Shown here: positions 14,212 to 19,926 of the stretch, piece by piece
Numbering within the stretch: the stretch's first letter is position 1
Layout of the letters: every line of letters begins with the position of its first letter
Assembly: GCA_039819285.1 (NCBI GenBank)
Contig: JBCBSH010000064.1
Coordinates: forward strand, 1 to 19,926
Reading direction: 5' to 3'
DNA length: 19,926 nt
Source of the DNA: JANQGH01 sp039819285
GTDB taxonomy: Bacteria; Pseudomonadota; Alphaproteobacteria; DSM-16000; Inquilinaceae
Translations under genes and position numbers: made by a program
The notes under the pieces: generated by a model
What the model saw: the letters and a program-made list of their open reading frames with translations, nothing else
Told to the model about the DNA's origin: nothing
Database searches by the model: none

Positions 14212-15840
14212 ATGACGCGGTTCATCTTCATCACCGGCGGCGTGGTCTCTTCCCTCGGCAAAGGTCTGGCATCGGCGGCGCTTGGCGCGCTGTTGCAGGC
14301 GCGCGGTTACAAGGTCCGTTTGCGCAAGCTGGACCCTTATCTCAATGTCGATCCGGGCACGATGAGCCCGACACAGCATGGCGAGGTCTACGTCACCGAC
14401 GACGGCGCCGAAACCGACCTCGATCTTGGCCATTACGAACGCTTCACGGGCGTGCCGGCACGGCGCAGCGACAATGTCACGACGGGCAAAATCTATTCGG
14501 ATGTGATAGCCAAAGAACGGCGCGGCGACTATCTGGGCGCCACCGTGCAGGTCATCCCCCACGTGACGGACGCGATTAAGGAGTTCATCGCCTCAGACCT
14601 CAGCGACGAGGACTTCGTGCTGTGCGAGATCGGAGGCACGGTCGGCGATATCGAGAGCCTGCCATTCCTGGAGGCCATCCGGCAGTTCGGCAACGAGGTC
14701 GGCCCCGAACGGGCCTTGTTCATACACTGCACGCTGCTGCCCTACATTCCGACGGCGGGCGAGTTGAAGACCAAGCCAACCCAGCACTCGGTCAAGGAAC
14801 TGCTGTCGGTCGGCATCCAGGCCGGCATGCTGCTGTGCCGGGCCGACCGGTCGATTCCGGAGAACGAGCGGCGAAAGATCGCCCTGTTCTGCAACATCCG
14901 TCCCGAACGTGTGATCGCAGCGTTGGACAGCCCGTCGATCTATGAGGTGCCGCTCTCATATCACCGCGAGGGCTTCGACGATCAGGTGTTGGATTATTTC
15001 GACCTCGACCGGTCACCACCCATCGATCTCGGCTTGTGGGAGAAGATCGCCGACCGCATTCGCGAGCCGGAAGGCGAGGTGACCATCGGCGTGGTCGGCA
15101 AGTACACCTCGCTGATCGACAGCTACAAAAGCCTGGGCGAGGCGCTGGCCCATGGCGGCATCGCCAATAATGTCCGGGTCAAGCTGGATTGGATCGATTC
15201 CGAAATCTTCGATGCCGAGGACGCAGCCATCCATCTGGAGCATGTGAACGGGATCCTGGTGCCCGGCGGCTTCGGCGAGCGCGGGGCGGAGGGAAAGATC
15301 CGCGCCGCCCAGTTCGCCCGAGAGCGAGGCGTGCCGTACTTTGGCATCTGCTTTGGCATGCAAATGGCGGTTATCGAAGCCGCCCGGCACTTGGCGAACC
15401 TGCCTGGTGCCAGCTCGACAGAATTCGGCAAGACCGATGATCCGGTTGTTGGCTTGATGACCGAATGGGTGCGCGGCAACCAGAAGGAAAGCCGAGCCAT
15501 GAACGGTGATCTCGGTGGCACAATGCGGCTGGGCGCCTATCCGGCGATCCTCGCGGAGGGCAGCAAGGTCCTTGCGATCTACGACGAGCCAACGATCAGC
15601 GAGCGGCACCGTCACCGCTATGAGGTCAACATCAATTACCGCGACCAGCTCGAAGACGCGGGCCTCTTGTTTTCCGGCCTGTCGCCGGACGGCGAGTTGC
15701 CGGAGATCGTCGAACTGCCAGACCATCCCTGGTTTATCGGCGTGCAGTTTCACCCGGAACTGAAGTCAAAGCCGTTCGAACCGCACCCCTTGTTCACGGC
15801 CTTCGTGCGCGCTGCGGTTGAGCAAAGCCGTCTGGTCTAA
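14212..15840 (+). CDS. pyrG: CTP synthase
   Basis: PyrG aminates UTP to CTP using ATP and glutamine. The 542-residue protein has the N-terminal synthetase domain (MTRFIFITGGVVSSLGKGLASAALG, then LDPYLNVDPGTMSP, HGEVYVTDDGAETDLDLGHYERF and CEIGGTVGDIES) and a C-terminal glutamine amidotransferase domain (from about 290) with nucleophile Cys380 in FGICFGMQ and the His-Glu pair in VQFHPEL. The length equals the family norm. The ATG at 14212 gives the usual N-terminus; in-frame ATGs at 14200 (four residues longer) and 14173 are alternatives. kdsA begins two bases after its stop, so the two are cotranscribed. Confidence 0.97.
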   Translation: MTRFIFITGGVVSSLGKGLASAALGALLQARGYKVRLRKLDPYLNVDPGTMSPTQHGEVYVTDDGAETDLDLGHYERFTGVPARRSDNVTTGKIYSDVIAKERRGDYLGATVQVIPHVTDAIKEFIASDLSDEDFVLCEIGGTVGDIESLPFLEAIRQFGNEVGPERALFIHCTLLPYIPTAGELKTKPTQHSVKELLSVGIQAGMLLCRADRSIPENERRKIALFCNIRPERVIAALDSPSIYEVPLSYHREGFDDQVLDYFDLDRSPPIDLGLWEKIADRIREPEGEVTIGVVGKYTSLIDSYKSLGEALAHGGIANNVRVKLDWIDSEIFDAEDAAIHLEHVNGILVPGGFGERGAEGKIRAAQFARERGVPYFGICFGMQMAVIEAARHLANLPGASSTEFGKTDDPVVGLMTEWVRGNQKESRAMNGDLGGTMRLGAYPAILAEGSKVLAIYDEPTISERHRHRYEVNINYRDQLEDAGLLFSGLSPDGELPEIVELPDHPWFIGVQFHPELKSKPFEPHPLFTAFVRAAVEQSRLV

Positions 15841-15842
15841 TC

Positions 15843-16685
15843 ATGACCGCGCCCAATACCGTTGAGATCGGCCCACTCACTGTCGCCAACGACCGCAAGC
15901 TGACACTGATCGCCGGCCCGTGCGCACTGGAAAGCCGGCAGCACGCCCTGGAAATGTCGGCGGCGATCAAGGAGATCGCGGACGCGGCCGGTGTCGGCCT
16001 GATCTACAAATCCAGCTTCGACAAGGCCAACCGCAGCTCGGTCGACACGCCGCGCGGGCTGGGCCTGAAGGAGAGCCTGCCGATCCTGGCTGAGGTGCGC
16101 GAAGCGCGCGGCTGTCCCGTGCTGACTGATATCCATACAGAAGAACAATGCGCTCCGGTCGCCGAAGTCGTCGACGTGCTTCAAATCCCGGCCTTCCTGT
16201 GCCGCCAAACCGACCTGCTGCTGGCGGCCGGTCGCACCGGGCGTGCGGTCAACGTTAAGAAGGGCCAGTTTCTGGCCCCTTGGGACATGGCAAATGTCGT
16301 GGCCAAGGTGGCAAGCACCGGGAACGAGCGCATCCTGCTAACCGAGCGGGGCGCCAGCTTCGGCTACAACACGCTCGTATCCGACATGCGGTCGCTGCCG
16401 ATCATGGCCCGCACCGGCTATCCGGTCGTGTTCGATGCGACGCATTCCGTGCAACAGCCCGGCGGCCTTGGCGGCCGCAGTGGCGGCCAGCGCGAGTTCG
16501 TGCCCGTCCTGGCCAGGGCGGCGGTTGCGATCGGTGTCGCCGCGGTTTTCATGGAGGTCCATCAGGACCCGGACAACGCCCCGTCTGACGGCCCGAACAT
16601 GGTGCATCTCAAGCACCTGCCCGGTATTCTGTCGACGCTGGTCGCGCTTGACCGCCTGGCCAAGGCCGACCCGGTCGAGGCATGA
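15843..16685 (+). CDS. kdsA: 3-deoxy-8-phosphooctulonate synthase (KDO-8-phosphate synthase), metal-dependent type
   Basis: KdsA condenses phosphoenolpyruvate with arabinose-5-phosphate to KDO-8-phosphate, a precursor of the lipopolysaccharide inner core, so the organism makes LPS. The 280-residue TIM barrel shows LIAGPCALESRQ (22-33), GLIYKSSFDKANRSS, GCPVLTDIHTEEQ, LQIPAFLCRQTDLL, VNVKKGQFLAPWDM, VFDATHSVQQPGG and FMEVHQDPDNAPSDGPN. Cys27, where class I enzymes such as that of E. coli have Asn, together with the His, Glu and Asp of the last motifs, indicates the metal-dependent class II form. Its stop overlaps the next gene as ATGA. Confidence 0.97.
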   Translation: MTAPNTVEIGPLTVANDRKLTLIAGPCALESRQHALEMSAAIKEIADAAGVGLIYKSSFDKANRSSVDTPRGLGLKESLPILAEVREARGCPVLTDIHTEEQCAPVAEVVDVLQIPAFLCRQTDLLLAAGRTGRAVNVKKGQFLAPWDMANVVAKVASTGNERILLTERGASFGYNTLVSDMRSLPIMARTGYPVVFDATHSVQQPGGLGGRSGGQREFVPVLARAAVAIGVAAVFMEVHQDPDNAPSDGPNMVHLKHLPGILSTLVALDRLAKADPVEA

Positions 16686-17224
16686 CCCTCGTCAACCACA
16701 TCAGGCGCGAAGCCGCCAACAATCTCTGGTCCAATCATCGTCTTGCGCGGGCCTGGCTGCGGCTGACGGCCGGCGAATTCGAGGCGCCCCGCACGAACTT
16801 CTTCCCGTCGATCAAGGAAACGGTTCAGCACATCCTGGAGGTCGACCTCTACTACCTCGACGCGCTGGAACAGGGCGGCGAAGGCCAGGCCATCTTCAGG
16901 CGGCCATTGCCGTCGGCGCAGGACCGCCTGGCCGCCGATCAACAGGCGGCAGATCGCAGGCTGCTGGCATTCTGCGAAGCCTTGGCGGAACGAGACCTGT
17001 CGGAGATCCGGACTCTGGAGCGCAAGGACGGCGACAAGCCCGAGGAGATCCAAGCCATCCTGGCCCATCTTTTCCAGCACCAGATTCACCATCGCGGCCA
17101 AATCCACGCCATGCTGGCCGGCACTGACATCCCGCCGCCACAACTCGACGAGTTCTTTTTGCGCCAAGACCTGCCGCTTCGCGCCGACGAGATGCAGGCG
17201 CTTGACCTGGATCTCGGCGCTTAG
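16682..17224 (+). CDS. DinB/YfiT-like putative metalloenzyme
   Basis: The 180-residue product fits the DinB-like four-helix-bundle superfamily (not DNA polymerase IV). It carries the characteristic metal triad: His50 in SIKETVQHILEVD, and His133 and His137 in AHLFQHQIHHRGQIHAML. The pattern of an early WxNHRL-type segment (16-21), a central helix with one His and a late HxxxHRGQ motif is typical. Members include thiol-dependent transferases and hydrolases, but the substrate cannot be predicted. The ATG overlaps the kdsA stop by four bases, so it is translated from the kdsA message. It stands between kdsA and the phosphatase, where eno is often found. Confidence 0.85.
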   Translation: MTLVNHIRREAANNLWSNHRLARAWLRLTAGEFEAPRTNFFPSIKETVQHILEVDLYYLDALEQGGEGQAIFRRPLPSAQDRLAADQQAADRRLLAFCEALAERDLSEIRTLERKDGDKPEEIQAILAHLFQHQIHHRGQIHAMLAGTDIPPPQLDEFFLRQDLPLRADEMQALDLDLGA

Positions 17225-17533
17225 GCCCTGTTGCTCAAAGAGCCAGGCAAAGTCTCGATAGAACGCGCAGGTCTTTTTCGGGACCAAGTCTCCATTCGCT
17301 TGGCCACAGGTCGTGCTGGTGCCAGCCATCTGGGCACAGCGATTTGCGCGATTGTCGCACCCCTTGCGTTGTTGCGCGCGGCGGGCTGGCGTATTTCCGC
17401 CGATTGCCGGCGCATGACAGTCTGCTAATGAGAAGCGGTCGCAATCTACACACGGTGGTCATGCAACTGTTATTTTCTCGTAATAGTCGGGCTGTATCTA
17501 TCCGCTTTTCCACCGAACCAGAAAGGCGACATA
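17225..17533 (+). other. 309-base intergenic region before the alkaline phosphatase
   Basis: I see no convincing gene here. Short open frames on both strands have no recognisable motif or ribosome-binding site. The last 80 bases are distinctly more AT-rich and hold the PHO-box and -10 candidates, and an AGAAAGG ribosome-binding sequence lies a few bases before the phosphatase ATG. The left end holds the short hairpin GCTC-AAA-GAGC but no T-tract, so the 3' end of the kdsA/dinB message is not clear. Confidence 0.6.
17456..17500 (+). promoter_or_regulatory. Candidate PHO box and promoter of the alkaline phosphatase
   Basis: Three units with an exact 11-base period resemble the PhoB half-site CTGTCAT: TGGTCAT (17456-17462, five of seven), CTGTTAT (17467-17473, six of seven) and TCGTAAT (17478-17484, four of seven), each followed by a four-base spacer. 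A -10-like TATCTA at 17495-17500 lies ten bases after the last unit, the geometry of PhoB-activated promoters that lack a good -35. The start would be near 17507, giving a leader of about 27 bases. Found by eye; no matrix score was computed. Confidence 0.5.
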
Positions 17534-19102
17534 ATGACTGTTACGAGACTGTTGCTCGCGACTGCCCTCAGTGGCGTACTCGCCCTGCCTGCGTACGCGC
17601 AGGACACCGGCGCCAGGAACGTTATCCTGATGGTCTCCGACGGCATCGGCTTCAACGGCTGGCTTGCCGCTGACTACTATCAGGGCCTCGCGGGCCAGCA
17701 ATCCTATCAGATCGCCCGCCCGGACGGCACGACGCCCGTCGTGTACGGCCTTGACCACCATGCGCTGAACCTGATCGACGCCCAGGGCAACGTGCTTCCC
17801 AGTGGCGAAGACGTCTCGCTGGCCGCCGGTGCCGTTGCCCAGGGCTATGACCCGTCGACGCGCTGGCTGCGGTTTGAGAACACGATGGCCAACGACTTCC
17901 CGCCGGTGGGCGAACGCTACACCTCCTACACCGACAGCGCCGCCGCCGGGACCGCACTGATGGCCGGCCGTAAGACCTCGAACGGCCGCGTGAACCTGGA
18001 TTGGACCGGTGAGGAGGTCCTGCGCACCATCGCCCAGATTGCCATGGACCAGGATCGCTCGGCGGGTTCCGTCGCCTCGGTCATGGTGTCGCACGCGACC
18101 CCGGCCGCGGTGATCGCGCACAACATCTCGCGCAACAACTATGTCGACATCTTCAACGAGATGGTGGCCAGCGATCTCGACGTCATCATGGGCGCCGGCC
18201 ATCCGCTTTACGACAACAGCGGCAACCAGGTCGAGCCGGAGGACGAGGAGGCATACCGCTATGTCGGTGGCTCCGACACGTTGACGGCGCTGACCAGCGA
18301 AGAGGGGCTGAACGGCTTCACCTTCATTGACGATCTGGCGGATTTCCAGGCCCTGGCTGACGGTGAGATCATGCCTGAGCGCGTTGTCGGCATCGCGCGG
18401 GCGGGTTCCACCCTGCAGGCCAGCCGTGAAGGTCTGCCCGACGCCGACACCCCGTCGGGCATGGCGTACAACCCGGTGGTGCCGGACCTCGCGACCATGA
18501 GCCTGGGCGCGCTCAACGTCCTGAACCAGGACGAGGACGGCTTCTTCGTGATGATCGAGGGCGGCGCGGTCGACTGGATGGGGCACGGCAACGACATGCC
18601 GCGTTTCATCGAGGAACAGATCGACTTCAACCTCGCCGTGGACGCGGTCATCGAATGGGTCGAGGAAAACTCAAGCTGGGACGAGACCCTGCTGATCGTC
18701 ACGTCGGACCACGAGTGCGGCGGTATCTGGGGCGAAGGCACCTGGACCAACGGCGTGGGTGGGCCGGTCGCGGCCGATCGCAGCGACGAGGCGCTGTTGG
18801 CCGCCCGCTTCGACCCGACCGAGGACATCTTCAACGAATACCTCGCCGTTCAGGACCGCGGTGCCGGCACCATGCCGGGCTATCAGTGGTCGTCGCGCAA
18901 CCATACCAACGAGCTGGTGCCGCTCTGGGCGATGGGCCCGGGCTCCGAACTCTTCGCGGAGTTCACCCGGACCGATCTGGATGCCGCCGAGCTGTGGGGG
19001 GCGCCTTACAGTTGGGACGGCAACTTCATCGACAACACCGTCGTCTTCCATGTCATGAACGAGGCGTTCGGCGCCGACCAAATGGCGGTGGCAACCCAGT
19101 AA
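17534..19102 (+). CDS. Secreted alkaline phosphatase (PhoA-type)
   Basis: The enzyme releases inorganic phosphate from phosphomonoesters outside the inner membrane. The 522-residue protein has a Sec signal peptide (hydrophobic core LLLATALSGVLAL, likely cleavage after Ala22 in AYA-QD). Residues consistent with the PhoA active site are present in order: Asp36 (MVSDGIG), nucleophile Ser135 with Asp134 (YTDSAAAGTALMAG), His187 (SHATPAA), Glu342, Asp347 and His351 (MIEGGAVDWMGHGND), Asp392 and His393 (TSDHECGG) and His457 (SRNHTNE). The mature protein is acidic, as is common in marine or halotolerant bacteria. It has its own candidate PHO-box promoter and a downstream hairpin, so it looks like a single-gene unit induced by phosphate limitation. 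It lies between kdsA and eno. Confidence 0.94.
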   Translation: MTVTRLLLATALSGVLALPAYAQDTGARNVILMVSDGIGFNGWLAADYYQGLAGQQSYQIARPDGTTPVVYGLDHHALNLIDAQGNVLPSGEDVSLAAGAVAQGYDPSTRWLRFENTMANDFPPVGERYTSYTDSAAAGTALMAGRKTSNGRVNLDWTGEEVLRTIAQIAMDQDRSAGSVASVMVSHATPAAVIAHNISRNNYVDIFNEMVASDLDVIMGAGHPLYDNSGNQVEPEDEEAYRYVGGSDTLTALTSEEGLNGFTFIDDLADFQALADGEIMPERVVGIARAGSTLQASREGLPDADTPSGMAYNPVVPDLATMSLGALNVLNQDEDGFFVMIEGGAVDWMGHGNDMPRFIEEQIDFNLAVDAVIEWVEENSSWDETLLIVTSDHECGGIWGEGTWTNGVGGPVAADRSDEALLAARFDPTEDIFNEYLAVQDRGAGTMPGYQWSSRNHTNELVPLWAMGPGSELFAEFTRTDLDAAELWGAPYSWDGNFIDNTVVFHVMNEAFGADQMAVATQ

Positions 19103-19190
19103 CAGGCTGACGGGCGGCCAACCATCGGCAGCCCGAAGCACCACGACCGGCTCAACTCGGCATTGCGGTTGTGCTGAAGTCGCATCCAGG

Positions 19191-19219
19191 CAGGGCCCTG
19201 AGCGATCGGGGCCCTGTTT
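19191..19219 (+). terminator. Probable intrinsic terminator of the alkaline phosphatase gene
   Basis: CAGGGCCC (19191-19198) and GGGCCCTG (19209-19216) form a perfect eight-base GC-rich stem with a ten-base loop, followed directly by TTT. It lies about 90 bases after the phosphatase stop. The T-run is short, so efficiency is uncertain. Confidence 0.5.
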
Positions 19220-19477
19220 GGCTTGCTCGTCGCGGCACCACGATCATGTTTTGGGATGCTCGTTGGCTACTCGACGCCATAGGACCAATGCGGAAGGTTC
19301 GGTCGCAATATCGATCGCCGCGGAGCGGCACATACGGTCGACGCTTGAATAGGAGCGGGCCGTCTTCTGGCCGTGGCAACGCGACCCTCTTGATTGCCAG
19401 GACGCATGCCAGTAACCATGCGCCGCTTTTGGCATTACCCGCGAAACCGACCGCCTCTATCGAGAAGGACTGAGCCG
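19220..19477 (+). other. Region between terminator and enolase
   Basis: No gene is supported here. A weak promoter candidate, TTGATT (19390-19395) with TAACCA (19413-19418) at 17-base spacing, is the best I see for eno, and an AAGGA ribosome-binding sequence (19465-19469) lies eight bases before the eno ATG. Together with the upstream terminator-like hairpin this suggests that eno is transcribed separately from the phosphatase. Confidence 0.35.
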
Positions 19478-19926
19478 ATGACCGCCATCATCGATATCCA
19501 TGCGCGCGAAATCCTGGACAGCCGTGGCAACCCGACCGTGGAGGTCGATGTCGTGCTCGAAACAGGCGCGTCCGGCCGTGCCGCTGTGCCCTCCGGCGCC
19601 TCGACCGGTGCGCACGAAGCCGTCGAGCTGCGTGACGGCGACAAGGGCCGCTATGGCGGCAAGGGCGTGACCAAGGCGGTCGCGGCCGTGAATGGCGAGA
19701 TTTTCGACACCTTGTCCGGTCTGGATGCCGAGGACCAGGGCGAGATCGACCGGTTGATGATCGAACTGGACGGCACCGGCAACAAGGGCCGGCTGGGTGC
19801 CAACGCCATTCTCGGCGTCAGCCTGGCGATGGCCAAGGCAGCGGCGGAGGAGGCGGCCTTGCCGCTTTACCGCTATGTCGGCGGCGCGGCGGCCCGCGCC
19901 CTGCCCGTCCCGATGATGAACATCAT
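19478..19926 (+). CDS. eno: Enolase, N-terminal part (partial at window edge)
   Basis: Enolase dehydrates 2-phosphoglycerate to phosphoenolpyruvate, which is also the co-substrate of KdsA upstream. The first 149 residues are visible, about one third of the protein. They begin MTAIIDIHAREILDSRGNPTVEVDV and contain the family signatures VPSGASTGAHEAVELRDGD and KGRLGANAILGVSLA, followed by LPLYRYVGG and LPVPMMNII at the window edge. The ATG at 19478 is supported by AAGGA eight bases upstream and by the family N-terminus. The catalytic C-terminal barrel is outside the window. Confidence 0.97.
   Translation, partial: MTAIIDIHAREILDSRGNPTVEVDVVLETGASGRAAVPSGASTGAHEAVELRDGDKGRYGGKGVTKAVAAVNGEIFDTLSGLDAEDQGEIDRLMIELDGTGNKGRLGANAILGVSLAMAKAAAEEAALPLYRYVGGAAARALPVPMMNI

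Noticed and set aside
17225..17260. GGCCCTGTTGCTCAAAG just behind the dinB-like gene resembles the ends of some IS elements, suggesting a transposon scar
   Set aside because: No matching opposite end, target duplication or transposase-like frame is visible in the 309-base spacer; similarity is to a vague recalled pattern only.
17498..18586. A 362-codon minus-strand frame opposite the alkaline phosphatase
   Set aside because: The plus-strand gene has a signal peptide and the PhoA-type active-site residues; the antisense product is Val/Arg/His-rich with no family motif.
19171..19473. A 100-residue plus-strand frame between the phosphatase and eno
   Set aside because: It begins inside the region just before the terminator-like hairpin and reads through it, has no ribosome-binding site and no recognisable motif.

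Overview
The window is a GC-rich, tightly packed chromosomal segment of an alphaproteobacterium, most likely a Rhodospirillales-like lineage. The evidence is the gene order ppiD-trpEGDC-moaC-moeA-lexA / comEC / gltX-gltA on one side and tpiA-secG-pyrG-kdsA-...-eno on the other. It is supported by a GTTC-N7-GTTC SOS box in front of lexA and a ComEC without its C-terminal metallo-beta-lactamase domain. Almost all of it is core metabolism and information processing. There is no CRISPR array, RNA gene, integrase, prophage or intact insertion sequence.

Layout. Positions 1-2017 (minus) hold the first 157 residues of citrate synthase (gltA, cut by the window edge) and glutamyl-tRNA synthetase (gltX). 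comEC (plus, 2107-4257) is divergent from gltX and convergent with lexA; a hairpin covers both stop codons of the comEC/lexA pair. lexA (minus) has its own promoter with a perfect SOS box and a second, degenerate one. Positions 5123-12714 (minus) look like one long operon: a SurA/PpiD-like periplasmic folding factor, then trpE, trpG, trpD, trpC (anthranilate synthase to indole-glycerol phosphate), then moaC and moeA (molybdenum cofactor). Its joints are overlaps of 4 bases or gaps of 4-5 bases, except for 63 bases between trpE and trpG. A divergent intergenic region at 12715-12890 separates this block from the plus-strand block.

The plus-strand block is tpiA, secG, pyrG, kdsA, a DinB/YfiT-like four-helix metalloprotein gene overlapping kdsA by 4 bases, an exported alkaline phosphatase (17534-19102), and the start of enolase (from 19478, cut by the window edge). 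pyrG, kdsA and eno often lie together in alphaproteobacteria, so the dinB-like gene and the phosphatase look like an accessory insertion in a core cluster. The phosphatase has three 11-base-periodic repeats resembling a PHO box in front and a terminator-like hairpin behind, so it is probably an independently regulated phosphate-starvation gene.

I found no clearly new multi-gene system. The observations most worth checking are a sharply delimited 72-base AT-rich patch inside trpC, a possible H-type pseudoknot directly behind tpiA, the two-site lexA operator, the candidate PHO box, and the insertion between kdsA and eno.
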